NCBI GenBank assembly: GCA_977006965.1
Contig: OZ345377.1
Span: 1,426,001 to 1,490,000 of the forward strand
Source of the DNA: Phymatolithon calcareum
Taxonomy: Eukaryota; Rhodophyta; Florideophyceae; Hapalidiales
Reading direction: 5' to 3'
Length of the DNA stretch: 64,000 nt
Below are positions 43,201 through 52,380 of this stretch, one piece after another. The notes under the pieces were generated by a model. It saw only the letters and a program-made list of their open reading frames with translations. It was not told the origin of the DNA and did not search any database. The translations under genes were made by a program, and so were the position numbers. Every line of letters starts with the position of its first letter. Position 1 is the stretch's first letter.

Positions 43201-44323
43201 CGTTGGTGAGGTGTATTGCGGTTTTGGCTCCAAGCAAACTGGCGCTCCCGATGTGCGTGCCATGAGTGCGTGCGTTGTTGGCAAGTCGGACGTTATTCTG
43301 TTGCTGCGTGGCGTCTGTGAGGCACTCTGAGCGTTTTGTCATGTGGTGGGTCGCGCACGTGTCTAGGAGGGGCGCACTGAGGTAGTGGTTGATGTTGTTC
43401 TTTACCGTATTGTCTTTCGTAGTTTCGCCGGTAAATATGCTAGCAATGCTATTAGAGATGGCGTTGGCGAGCGCGTCTTCGGCGGAGATGGCGGCGACCG
43501 AGGGGGTGTAGGTGCTGCTGCCCGCATTGCCGCGCGCGGCTGCGCGCGCCTTCATTTCTTTGCAGACCTGGTCGTCCTTTTTATGGTTGTCCATAAGGTG
43601 GTCCTCACACGCGTAGAGTTGACGGAGGTGCTTCTGGAAGGGCTTGCGTCCGAAGCGCTTGTTGTTGTTGCGATTTGTGCCGCTTCCTTCCTTGTCCTTC
43701 TTGTCGGATTTGTCCTTATGGCTGGGCGGAGGCAGGTCGAGTACTTTGGCCAGCAGCTCGTTCGCCGTCTCGATGGTCTTCGGAGTCACCGCGTTGTATT
43801 TTTCGCGAATGATCTCGGCGCGCACGGATCCCGGCAGCCCAGTCGTGATGTCCTTGATGTAGGCGGGCGGGGAGGAGAGGTAGTGGCCAGGGCTAGCTCT
43901 GATGAGGGCGTCGTGGCGCTTGCGGTGCGCGCGCACGTAGTCGGCGGCAGATGGGTGGTTGTTGAAGGTGGAAACTTTGTGGGCGGTGTCGACGTCTTCG
44001 ATGGGCGTGTCTGGGGCGACCATCTTTAGGCGCTTCCAGGTCTCTAAATGCGAGAGGGGTGCGATCTCGGAGAGAAGCTCAGTGTCCACCGTGAACATGA
44101 GGAACTGCTTGAGATTGGCTGCCATCTCGAGCTCGCGGTCATTGTCGGGGGCGGGGTCACGGGTAATCAGGTCGGACGCGCGGCGGCCCGCTATCATGGC
44201 CTCGGCGAGAATGAACCAGTGGTGGGCATTGGAGCCGTCGGCGGATAATACTGGCATCTTATCTAGGGGCCACGGCTTGGCGTAGAAAGAGCTGCTGGCG
44301 TCAGCTGCGTCGGTGGTCGACAT
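40226..44323 (-). CDS. Copia Gag-Pol polyprotein, intact (1365 residues)
   Basis: One frame from ATG at 44323; open sequence continues upstream without an ATG. Order is Gag (residues 1-235), a knuckle-like C239-H242-H247-C254, protease with DTCATHHMT (D321; the usual G is C), integrase, reverse transcriptase and RNase H. Integrase shows H457-H462-C491-C494 and the DDE triad D521, D583, E619 (IDTAGPL, HTDGAPEL, QSNGQAER). RT shows QFDVPSAYPRAP (D951) and VDTDDMLM (D1043, D1044) instead of the usual YVDDM. RNase H shows AYSDSDWAACTNTRRSRTG and STAEAEYAAACEAAR. The integrase-before-RT order defines Copia. The knuckle has His in place of the second Cys, which is unusual. All catalytic acidic residues are present. 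Confidence 0.94.
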   Translation of the reverse strand: MSTTDAADASSSFYAKPWPLDKMPVLSADGSNAHHWFILAEAMIAGRRASDLITRDPAPDNDRELEMAANLKQFLMFTVDTELLSEIAPLSHLETWKRLKMVAPDTPIEDVDTAHKVSTFNNHPSAADYVRAHRKRHDALIRASPGHYLSSPPAYIKDITTGLPGSVRAEIIREKYNAVTPKTIETANELLAKVLDLPPPSHKDKSDKKDKEGSGTNRNNNKRFGRKPFQKHLRQLYACEDHLMDNHKKDDQVCKEMKARAAARGNAGSSTYTPSVAAISAEDALANAISNSIASIFTGETTKDNTVKNNINHYLSAPLLDTCATHHMTKRSECLTDATQQQNNVRLANNARTHGTHIGSASLLGAKTAIHLTNVLAVPDLANDIVSAPLLAQTNDIHIQGNRFYITPPHRRKPDNIIAAGSVQSGVFRFDKMQADQTQQPQHRAAAQVPIAVKAAHEALAHVNPAAIARAIRAHPQLRHLISNAKGTYTCKPCATAKLTKAPHKSSSTEGQLPFQKISIDTAGPLPKSSRGNKYFTVLVDKISGWIDALPSAKKSDAGRLIVNALRKIQLESGRPVLRLHTDGAPELSAGAPLRYAQKAGIRITKAIPNAPQSNGQAERTVRTLKECIRAQLAAAQLPQNYWDYALADCVAKRNATPAPLQTQPPMQLAFSRPSRLPLHLPFGASGYVPNRGRQLKSFAPRGIKCRYLAPTSTDTVKVLKTPGRQEIDARAADFVPTIDITHSDDRLPATTKQTREKIVQAIRKRSAAVHTPDTDRVMRPRSAIKLPLRFRTSQEPPPPHKQTPKAPLPPTAQPYDDAAVAAIQVETRTPVRTPPDPKSIKNALLSPYGKQWAQAHDGFIDKMGSIGAWAYVTPLPNDKPVHNIWRYHYKSDADGFLAGCSARCTVRGDRMRAGEHFDALRTAAQSPSHTARRLLHANAALHGERVRQFDVPSAYPRAPADARYRVTMHQPRRSDGTYTAPGKLVLIKRAQMGSPDGGFLWERHRNARLRSWGWVPCQAEPGCFLYRDATTGATARLLVDTDDMLMSSASDGLLDRLAAHLHCEWQVTEQQPVTQHMGVAVSYTKDGVRLSVRKHIEELLADFKLTAANSTALPHDPKADLSGIHEGETVLAEDEHRLYRHGVGLARFIADTVVYDIAYIVSHLARSLETPTSRHMAALKRVVRYLAGQRNAYIEYKHAADPVLRAYSDSDWAACTNTRRSRTGIAITWAGDLLFWKSKLQASVTLSTAEAEYAAACEAARVIVWLYTLASEWDIPIKAPISLSIDNTAALAMSVANGPTTRSKHIDTKARYVTEQVERGIVDTNHVPGEKMVADMFTKPLPRLKFINNLRLIRNRGSEAARGC

Positions 44324-44488
44324 ATTTGGTTGGGAAGGTGCTGCCGGAGAGGAGCGTTGCGCTCGCGGTAGGGTTGAGAGTGATGTTACCGGGCGCGATG
44401 AGCGACCGCCGTAGTTTGGGTTTTTGTTGCGCGTTGCGCGCGGAGGAGGCCGGTGTGGAGCCGTGGTGACGTTCAGCAATGTAGCATG

Positions 44489-44500
44489 AGGCCCATAACC
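44489..44500 (-). promoter_or_regulatory. Copia primer-binding site (half tRNA-iMet type)
   Basis: Directly inside the 5' LTR the minus strand reads GGTTATGGGCC. This complements the anticodon arm of initiator tRNA-Met (GGGCCCATAACC), the half-tRNA priming known from Drosophila copia, not the acceptor 3' end. Pairing runs over 11 bases. Confidence 0.75.
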
Positions 44501-44671
44501 TGTTAAGTCACTTTATCTTATTGTTCTATATGTGTGGAAGATGGAGGGAGAGCGCTCTACTTATAGCGCGCAAGGCAGTTGATAGGTGCCAGGCGACTAG
44601 TTCGCCTGGCATACGACTGTGCTGGTACACGCTCCACGCTGTGCAACGTGTCCATCATGTGGGATTTAGCA
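44501..44671 (-). repeat. Copia 5' LTR (171 bp)
   Basis: Serves as promoter end for the minus-strand element. It differs from the 3' LTR at GCTCCACGC/GCTGCACGC and GGATTTAGCA/GGAATTAGCA. Confidence 0.93.
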
Positions 44672-44870
44672 CATGCAAAAGTCCCCAACCGCGGGTATCG
44701 ATCTTCCTCTCAAGATTCTTGTATGGAAAGATAGCACCGGTGTTACACGTGTGTCCACGACCAAGACGGCGTTTCTGAAGAGTAGGCACCGGTTGCGCAA
44801 GGCGCAGAGCACTCTAGACTCCATCTCCACGGCGTTGTCCAAGTTTGTGAGCGCAGCGGTCAATGCTTAG

Positions 44871-45122
44871 GCGTACGGTGTACGAGCATTGCCCGGACCG
44901 AATGGCAATTTAGTAAAGTTTTTCCCCTCTATTTCAATGTGTTCTACTATATTTAGGACACCTTTTGACGTAGTAAATCGTAATTGAGAGGATTTATTGA
45001 GAAGCTACCATGTGTCCCAACTTGAGGAAAGTCGGCACCTTTCTAATCGCATTATACTAGCATCGAGAGTTGTCAGTTACCTTATTCATAATTGCATAAT
45101 ATCACGTCAATGGCTCGCGCCA
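44871..45122. other. 3' flank of the DUF302 gene
   Basis: No gene. The short repeat shared with 26628 lies at 45018-45050. Confidence 0.5.
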
Positions 45123-46102
45123 CTTCATTCTCTTCGGTACTGGCCGGAGAATGCATGATGATCTAACGGCGAAGTTTGTCCAGACGATGTAAGACGTCTT
45201 GCGACTGTCCCGCTCCAACTATTCATGTGCATCAAATCAGCACTGAGCTATGAAGCAATGATTCAAGATCGAGTCCAGCGATCCACGCGGTCATCGCGTA
45301 TGCAGCACATTGCGAGCGCCATCGAATCGTCTATCCACGGCAAGCCTATTCAATGCCAAGTGTACAAAAGCAATCCCAATCCCTTTTACTTAGTCACATT
45401 GATTTATCCGCATTTCATGCGTTCGTGTCATCGCAGGAGTTCGTATGCTCCTCACTCGAGACCTTTAGAGTTTGAAGAGTTAGTGTGCGTTTAGACATAA
45501 GTGTTTCCGCCCAGAGAGATAGGAGGGGGCGAGGACGAGGCAGGAGTAAATTGATCATTTTTCACCGCAAAGATTGCGCGCCGACAAGGCTACACACGAT
45601 CGCAATAGCGGCAACGAGCTGACGACCCTGAACCATGCTATACCGGCCATCGACATGGCATCGTCACTTTCACCGCCGGGTTCTCTACTGGCCACAACCT
45701 GAAATCACTGCGTGCCACAGGACAGGGGAGTAATTTTCCCCCTCGAGGTCCCGAAGGAGACCAGAGGTGGGTTTTTGCAATCCACTGAATCGTGTTACAC
45801 CAACAAGAAAAGAAACTATTCCATAGACAGAATCCAGCCAAAACCGCTTTGGCACTTGGAAAGTTGCCCCACGTGTCAGCAGATGCGTTGGTAACTTTAA
45901 ATAAAAATTTAGAGGTAATTACTTATATACTCACCAAGTATGTCGTATTTACCAGGGGAATATTCCCTTAACATTCCCCTGTATTTACAAATATACTCAC
46001 TTTGCACATGTGCACTTATGATCAACTGTTTTGCTGACAGTCCGCTAGTTCTGGTCCATCGTAGTGGTCCGGTGGTAACAGTCTGCTCACACGCCGTATT
46101 AT

Positions 46103-47041
46103 CACTGATACAGCCAAGATGGGAGTATGCCATGCATCTAACACCTTGGACGCCGAGAATCCAGACAGCTATTGAAGAGGTAGAGAGGACCTTTTTCTCT
46201 CAAGTCCTTGGACCAATCGCGAAAAACCGGTCTGCAAGACTTCGTCTTCTCTGTCGTATCCAAGCAGCTGAAGACAGGAGAATGGTTTTAGCGCTCAAAA
46301 TACTCGTGAGAGCCAAGACAAAAAAAGAGAGCCTACTGGCCGTCCCAAAGGATTGCAGAGACGTGGATGAATTGCAATGGGTGTGTTGGGACATGGCAGC
46401 AATGCTAAGGGATGAGCAGTTCGAGAAGGCCTTGGAGTATCTTAAGCAAGGAATGTCGGCAGGATCCCTGAAAGCATCACTCTTCAATGATGAAGGGGAG
46501 TCTTTGGAATCAAGCAGAAAGAGAAAGATACCGTACGATATAGTCGGAGCAATTCCAGTGATTTTAAGGCTTCCGAAAGTACGTCATCGTCAATTGGCGG
46601 TGAAGTGGGCGTTTGGGAGATTTCCCCCACTGAGCACGACACTACTAGAAGACAAATTTGGCGAAATCATATCAAGGCTATTGCACACGGTTGAAACGTC
46701 TTTGGCGAGATACCAGCTGACCGGAGAAGAGACCAAGAAGACCGAAGAAGCACTGGACCAGCTACTCTTCTTTACCAGTGCCTTTTACGAGGACATGGAA
46801 TAGAAAAACAAAGGATAAGAATTGCGAGCTCGAATCTCCGCTGAGCGCATAGAGGACTCTAAGCTTTTCCCACATCCGTCCGATGTGGGTTTTTGCAGCT
46901 AGGGCCACGATATACAAGATTGCGGAAGAAGCATATATGAATGTTATACTATGCTACAAGGCTGTAGCAACTGAAACGCATCTCCCTTACAGTCTAAAGA
47001 GTGTTACTGAGAGCGTTTAATAAATACTACTAAAAAAAAAA
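46103..47041 (+). mobile_element. 5'-truncated LINE, family A1, nested in the TIR element
   Basis: Flanked by ACACGCCGTATTAT at 46089-46102 and 47042-47055, with a poly(A) at 47032-47041. The 3' UTR holds a hairpin at 46869-46889 (CCCACATC-CGTCC-GATGTGGG) followed by GTTTTTGCAGC. Confidence 0.93.
46105..46803 (+). CDS. LINE protein C-terminal part (partial)
   Basis: Continuous frame of 232 residues starting inside the truncated element. It carries the post-RT region (LIQPRWEYAMHLTP, RTFFSQVLGPIAKN) and the family block VRHRQLAVKWAFGRFP, PLSTTLLEDKFGE, ending FYEDME. No RNase H motif. It has no own start codon, so expression is not expected. Confidence 0.75.
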   Translation: MIQPRWEYAMHLTPWTPRIQTAIEEVERTFFSQVLGPIAKNRSARLRLLCRIQAAEDRRMVLALKILVRAKTKKESLLAVPKDCRDVDELQWVCWDMAAMLRDEQFEKALEYLKQGMSAGSLKASLFNDEGESLESSRKRKIPYDIVGAIPVILRLPKVRHRQLAVKWAFGRFPPLSTTLLEDKFGEIISRLLHTVETSLARYQLTGEETKKTEEALDQLLFFTSAFYEDME

Positions 47042-48301
47042 ACACGCCGTATTATAGCAACTGCAATTCTGTTCATTTAACGGTGTGAAAACCTCAGCGA
47101 GTGTGGTGAGTGTCGACACGAGTCCTTCCAGCATGTATATCGGTCCGATCCCGCGCCCGAACGGTAAGGTTCGGGATTCCTCGGCCAGCGCCCGATTTCA
47201 AGGTGAGGTGTGTCTCCTCAGCGCCCTGTGGCAATTCGAGATAAAGTTGCAATTTGATGCCTTCTCGTTCGCTTTTAGTTTCGGTGGTTTTGAGTTCATG
47301 TCTTGCCTTCCTGTAGCAGCTCTTTCCCGCCTACTTATACCAGTTTGTCTACACCATCTTATCAATCAACGCTATTGTCTACCCAACGCGGTGTCAGTCG
47401 GCGTAATTATTTCAAAGCCACCTCCACTAGAATGTTTCGGTTAAGATTGGTACTTCTTGTAAAATGATCCTTTGCGGCTTGAACGTCGTAAAATTACAAA
47501 AGGCCACCATTTAAATCGCCATTTACAGTGTCAAACAACTCTTTCGAAGTTTAGCTTCACGCCGGTGGGCAGATTTACCTGCATCACCATACGCACCCTC
47601 GCTTTCGTCAACCACTTCGAAAGAAGATCTACTCCAAGAGATGAATTGACAGTTTGCCAACGACGCTACTGATGTGTCCCTTTTTGAGACGAAATCACCT
47701 CTAACGTCGGCTCCAGCGTTTTACGCACCGATGAAGGGCTACTCACTTGCTGTTGCGCTGAGCAGAAAAACATGCTTTGCAGCTATCTGCTAGTTAAAAT
47801 GGAAATCGTCTGTCCACCGCTCCACCTGTAGCTTCTGCTACAAAAAGGACTTTGGAGGAAGTGTTAGAGCTCCAGAGGACCCATAAGTCTACCAATTTGG
47901 AATAGATTTCTATATTTTTAGGGCCACATAGAATAAAACTGCCCCTGGCTGCTGTAATGGGCATATCATAAGTGCACCTGTGCAAAGTGAGTATATTAGT
48001 AAATACGGCAAACTTGCTGAGTATATAAGTAATTTCCTCGAAAATCTACCTTTCTTCTTCTTCATTCTCTTCGGTAGGGGTCCATATAGGCTTCTTCAGG
48101 GTTCTGCTGAGTGTAACAATTGCCCATGCTCCATGAATACCCATTTCTTCAATGAGCTTCTTCGGATTCCTAGGGAAGTGACCTTAAAACCATCTTGCGC
48201 AAAGAATTTTGTGTCTGCTTTCTTTCATCCTCACTGTCTAGTGCGGTAGACCCTTTTTGGAAAACGTTACTTTACTTGCCCCGGCGTTCTTCTTGTTTCT
48301 C

Positions 48302-48990
48302 TCAGACTGGTCGGAGGCTAGATTTATCTTGAGGGTCAACTGCAGTGTTCGCTTCTCGAATGCATTCAAGTGTTTCCAGATCGAGCTCTGCCCCGGCATC
48401 ATCGGTCTCTTCTACTAGCTTGCCCAATGTTCGTCTTAACTTCGCGTGTAGGTGCCGTCGGCGGAACTCCCATGGTTCTATTTGACAAAGCTTCTTTAGT
48501 CTTCTCCAATGCCGGGATGCCCACTTGCCGAACAGTGTCTTTGCCATGTCCTTCTGTATTTGCACTGCTGCTGTCGATACGCGGATTGTATCAGGTGTTA
48601 TGTGTGCAGCGTACTCATACACTGGCCTGATAAAGGCTTTGAAGAGCCTGATGTTCTTTTCAGTGCTGTACCCTCTCGTTGTCATGCCTAGGGAGCTCCT
48701 GAGTCGCACTTTGGCGCTTGCGCATTTGAATCGCTCCAGAAGCCTGTCGTCACGGATTCCGTTCTCATCAATACTGAAGACGTACCGTGGCATTCTGCTG
48801 TGCACCTTATTTGGACTTCCTCGTTCGCCAGTAAAAGCGCTCTTCTGGTTCTCTTCTTGGGGAGTATGAATGAGCACTTTCGAATCGACCAAGTCATTCG
48901 ATACATACATGCCCATGCGGTGAATTCATTGAGCATCTCTTGAAGCTCGTTTTCATGCCTTGCCATTAGTATGACTTCGCGAACATATTT
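48302..48990 (-). pseudogene. LINE fragment, post-RT region
   Basis: Two overlapping frames. The upstream one reads LQEMLNEFTAWACMYRMTWS and KCSFILPKKRTR, the region just after the RT palm. The second reads NIRLFKAFIRPVYEYAAHIT and KDMAKTLFGKWASRHWRR. It is homologous to 46105-46400 but diverged, with a frameshift near 48790. No target duplication was found. Confidence 0.65.
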
Positions 48991-49935
48991 AAACGAAGAT
49001 TCACACTAGAATTGTTGAAGTTTAGAGCGGTTGCCCTTTCTGCTAAAGTGTCCATAACGATGTTGAACTGTGTTCGGCTGATGGGGGATCTTCGGGGGAG
49101 TCTTCGCTCGCTTGTTCCTGCGTCCTATGCAGAGAGAGGGATGGCGTAGTGAATCGAGAGCTCCCCATGTTTGAGCAAACTCCACAATTGAAACAAAGGA
49201 GGTTTGAACTGTTCTGGATATCATTGCCAGTCCACGCTCCGGTTTTTGCCGTCAATGGGCACTTGGAATGCACGCCGCTTCGAGGAGATTGGGAATCTGT
49301 GCGACGTGCTCCGCGTCTTCGCCAACAGCGAAGCATCTGAGCCGTTGAACGATGCAAAGCGAAGCGGGAATTCTGGCCAACTAAGACCAGATCCTCTAGC
49401 GATGTCATCAACTGAATGCTGCGCGAAACAACTGGCGGTCTCTCATTGAGGCCCGATGACCAGGAGATGCTCCAAATGGGTTACAGCTTGCTTGAAGGAG
49501 CCACGCATATATTCGTCAATAGAGGGGTCGACATCTCCAATTACCGTACAGAAGTAAAAGTACAGTACTGGCCATTAACAAAAGCAGCAATCTAATCGAG
49601 AAGCGACCATGGCAAAAGGTAGAGACATGCGCGATTACAGGAGGAATAATCGGAGTCGCAACTCACGCGAGCGATCTACAGAATATATGTCGCGGAATTA
49701 AGTGCGTGAGTACCAACGGCAAAGCGCCTCTGGTGTCTGGACCCCAGGGGTCGGAAGTCTAAAATAATCCTACTTTACTACCTGCGCACCGGACCATGTA
49801 CCAGCGTTTGTCTCGCACGGATTGGCGATCACTCCGGTCAGTCGAGTGGCGGCCTTCCTTAATCTGTTATCCAATCAATTCTCCGCATAAAACTTATAGA
49901 TTTTTTATGATTTGGAAAATGACGAGGAGCTTCGC
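48991..49935. other. unassigned, possible start of a LINE endonuclease
   Basis: Near 49255-49325 the plus strand encodes GTWNARRFEEIGNLCDVLR, which resembles the first strand of LINE AP-like endonucleases (GTWNVRSL). Nothing downstream confirms it. The rest holds no supported gene. Confidence 0.3.
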
Positions 49936-52164
49936 TGCATGGACCGAAAAAGGTGGCAAAATTCGCTAAATCGGCACCCCTTGCAAAAACTATTCAGAGC
50001 ACTCTACGAAAATAAACTTGGTAAAAAGAGTAAATTTTATCCCGTGCACTACTCTCTATGCCTTTGCTCCTCGTCGCAAATAGCATCTTCGTCATCGCAG
50101 GTGGTGAGATCAATAATCATGGACTGAGCCGCTTTGTCGATGTGTTTTCGCTTCGTTTCAAAAATATTTTGGATATTAGGCTTGGCGCATGTTCGCGAGA
50201 AGTGACCGATGTTTCAGCAAGACGAGCAGTGTCTGGCTCTCATATCGGACGGCAAGTAGGGCCTCTTGCGCTTGCGGCCCGGCTTAGCGACAAGGTCAAA
50301 CGGCACCAAATCTTCCTGTACTAGCTTGTCACCAGTGACTGCAACGCGAATGATGCTGCCCTCGTGTTTCTTGGCCCGCGTTCTCAAAAGCCATGCGTTT
50401 CCAAACCAGATCTTGTCCCACGCGTCGAACGCGACTCGATGCTTCGACAAGTGTCTAGAAGCGTACAAAAGTGCATCGATGACATGGCTACATGGTCGAT
50501 GGTGCTATTCAAAGTGGCAGCAAGAGCATGAAGCGCGGTATTCGCTGTTAACTGGCACATGGAATGGAGTCACGTCGCTGCTAACAAAGCACCTCAGCAT
50601 GTCACTTACGATTACCTCCGGCTCCACAAGCAGCTTCTCCGCTCGGATAATTTTTTTCTGGTGCTTCTTGTAGAAGTAAGGCGTGAGTAACTTGCCCGTC
50701 GATATCATCTTGTGCGCCATGCGACCGCATTTGAAGCGATCGTCGGACATTCGCCCAATTAACGAGGCCAAAATGTTGCAAACAGGCTCCGCACACACCT
50801 TGACGAGTGCACTGTTCGTCTGCTTTGCGCTGTTGGCGCTTATAACAACCAAGCGCGGGAGACCACGCTTTAGGAATTCGAACATCACGCAAGAGTGCAT
50901 GCGCTCTGAAAACCACTGCACTAGTGGCTCATTGTCCGCCTTGAGCTGTTCTAGCAGCTGGTGTGCGTAGTTCTAAGTTCTGGCGTACACTATCGACCAC
51001 AGTACAGCACCATCTGCATCGCTGTGCTTGATTCCCTGAGAACGAAGTTTTATCCAAAGCAGGTGCCAAGCGCGCGTCGTGTGTGTTACGTTGTGGGACG
51101 AGAGAAGTTCCGACACCTCGGCCGAGTCTACGCCTTTGGCACCGTCTGACATTAAAATCGAAATGTTGGGAAAGCATGAAATGCAGTTGGAGAGGAAACT
51201 GTCCACGCTGAGCGCGCTTTCTCTCTGCGCGATGCCGAAGGCCAGAGAAGTCGCACCCCTGCTGGAATCATTTGTTTTGAAGTGAAAAGCCGGCCTTGCG
51301 TCACAGAAGTTAAATGGGCCGCGTCAACACTTACGGAGCCATTGAAGGCCGCCGACGTGTCCATCGTGCCCTTTGGGCAACAGAAAACGCTGAGACGCTG
51401 CTTCTGTATCATACCAGAGACTGGGGTCAATAACGTTATTGCAACTACGTACAGTCCGCCGGGGGCATGCTGTTGTACTGGGGCCAAGTACGAGCCCAGT
51501 ACACGGATTTGCGGCAGATGGTGGAGGTCCATGCCCTGCTTCGCAGCCACTATGCTATGCGCTTGTGTTGGCTTCAGGGCGATAACACATTGTTTGCGGA
51601 CCATCTCCGTTAGCTGGGCCGCGTTTCCACTGACTCGGCCTTTCGTGGTGAAAAAAGCCGTCATCACTGGCGACCGCTGCGCGAGTATCTTCTTACTGAA
51701 CTGTGGCAACCTGGAGGAGCCGCCAACGCAGCTGTGTCCTGAAAATGTGGTGATCTTGACGCCATCGACGCTCGCCAGCGCTCGGATGTTCATACAGAAG
51801 GCGAAATCTGTGCGCTGGCTACAGATGAGCGCCACGCGCTGCTCGTTGTAATTTTCCACGAAATGTGCCTTGCCAATAGACGTGTTGTGGGCGATTACAA
51901 CATCGTCAAAGTATGCTCCAAGGTAGTCGCCCATCCTTAGCACGAGCTCCTTCTTCTCCATGACTTCAGATGGTTCGGACGAGAGCGTTTTGAGTTAGCT
52001 TAGAATCGAATGTGACGACATGCAGAGTGCTTTGCGTAGCGGATGAGTAGCGTAATGGCGCCATGAGTTTCTATCAAAGGTTAGCTAGCTCAAATCATAA
52101 GGAGTAGTAGTTTTTGCAGCGGGTGTTCATTTAGCGAATTTTGCCACCTTTTTCGGTCCATGCA
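49936..52164 (-). mobile_element. Mutator-like element (MULE) copy 1
   Basis: The inverted ends are TGCATGGACCGAAAAAGGTG at 49936 and its complement ending at 52164. They continue inward with GGCAAAATTCGCTAAAT, a CACCC box and TGCAAAAACTA. No matching flanking duplication was seen. It carries a broken transposase on the minus strand and is the fullest of three related copies (others 55178-56045 and 57543-58410). Confidence 0.78.
50048..51961 (-). pseudogene. MULE transposase, several frameshifts
   Basis: Pieces in order on the minus strand. First is an N-terminal WRKY/FAR1-like zinc region, CSQRTDFAFCMNI...FSGHSC (C-C-H-C). Then VSVDAAHLTSVTQGRLF, the first catalytic Asp block of MULE enzymes. 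Then LMSDGAKGVDSAEV after a frame change near 51200, the second Asp. Then a SWIM finger, SCSCCHF...PCSH (CxC..CxH). Finally a C-terminal knuckle region with RHCSSC and HFSRTC, where a TGA stop replaces the residue after the second Cys. The layout matches MuDR/FAR1 transposases. It is inactive because of at least two frame changes and one stop. Confidence 0.75.
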
Positions 52165-52380
52165 ACGCATTTCTTCGAAAATGAATGTATTCAGGATTTG
52201 ACAGATTTACAGAAGTGTGGATTTGCCACTGCTTCGCGACTGTTCAGATATTGCATATGTCGGCAAGCTGCACGCTGGCGTTTGACTAATCACAGCACAT
52301 TCCCTTGTAACCTTTATCTCTCTGTGCGTTGGGGTGAGCTCGGTTCCACTCGCAGACAAGAACAAGCAGGAAAGCGCGAC

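Larger units (their letters stand above)
40019..44671 (-). mobile_element. Copia (Ty1-type) LTR retrotransposon, 4653 bp
   Basis: The element begins TGTTAAG and ends TTAGCA on the plus strand (TG...CA) and is flanked by CATGC at 40014-40018 and 44672-44676. Its LTRs differ at two of 171 positions, the polyprotein frame is open, and the primer site is intact, so it is young and may still be active. It transcribes on the minus strand, opposite to the host gene. Confidence 0.95.
39280..44870 (+). pseudogene. secreted protein with two DUF302 domains, split by a Copia insertion
   Basis: The coding parts are 39280-40018 and 44677-44870 (310 residues if uninterrupted). A second possible start is the ATG at 39310. 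Residues from that Met, HPIAALLTVALLSAAIS, form a signal peptide with likely cleavage before TRYVKPNS. Domain 1 contains VIAKVDHAAAAAAVGL and VVIFGNPALGTPVMQAS with GIDLPQKMQVYK. Domain 2 contains VAFTVDHGAN and VVFGNPNLGTPLM before the insertion, and after it QKSPTAGIDLPLKILVWK. The FGNP-LGTP-M and GIDLP motifs are typical of DUF302 (TT1751-like fold), whose role is unknown. The break lies exactly in the domain 2 core, so the allele cannot give the full protein. Confidence 0.85.
45909..48042. mobile_element. non-autonomous DNA transposon with about 70-bp inverted repeats
   Basis: The left end (TTAGAGGTAATTACTTATATACTCACC...) and the complement of the right end (TTCGAGGAAATTACTTATATACTCAGC...) match for about 70 bp, through GAGTATATT.GTAAATAC and GTGCAAAGTGAG. 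The left repeat also holds a 36-bp hairpin-forming insertion (CAGGGGAAT...ATTCCCCTG). The target is the LINE tail, with a 3- or 4-bp duplication (AAT or AAAT). Without the LINE nested in it the element is about 1.18 kb and has no transposase. The superfamily is unclear. Confidence 0.85.
45140..48059 (+). mobile_element. LINE family A3 copy holding nested insertions
   Basis: Flanked by CTTCATTCTCTTCGGTA at 45123-45139 and 48060-48076. The part 45140-45908 plus the tail 48043-48059 belong to the LINE; its 3' UTR (45735-45908) matches 31725-31918 up to AAATAAAAAT and resumes at CTACCTTTCTTCTTCTTC. No intact coding frame remains. Confidence 0.85.

Noticed and set aside
42884-44285. Several plus-strand frames of 100-214 residues
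   Set aside because: All are antisense to the intact Copia polyprotein.
49936-52164. A 9-bp target duplication for MULE copy 1
   Set aside because: The 9-mers next to the inverted ends (GAGCTTCGC and ACGCATTTC) do not match.
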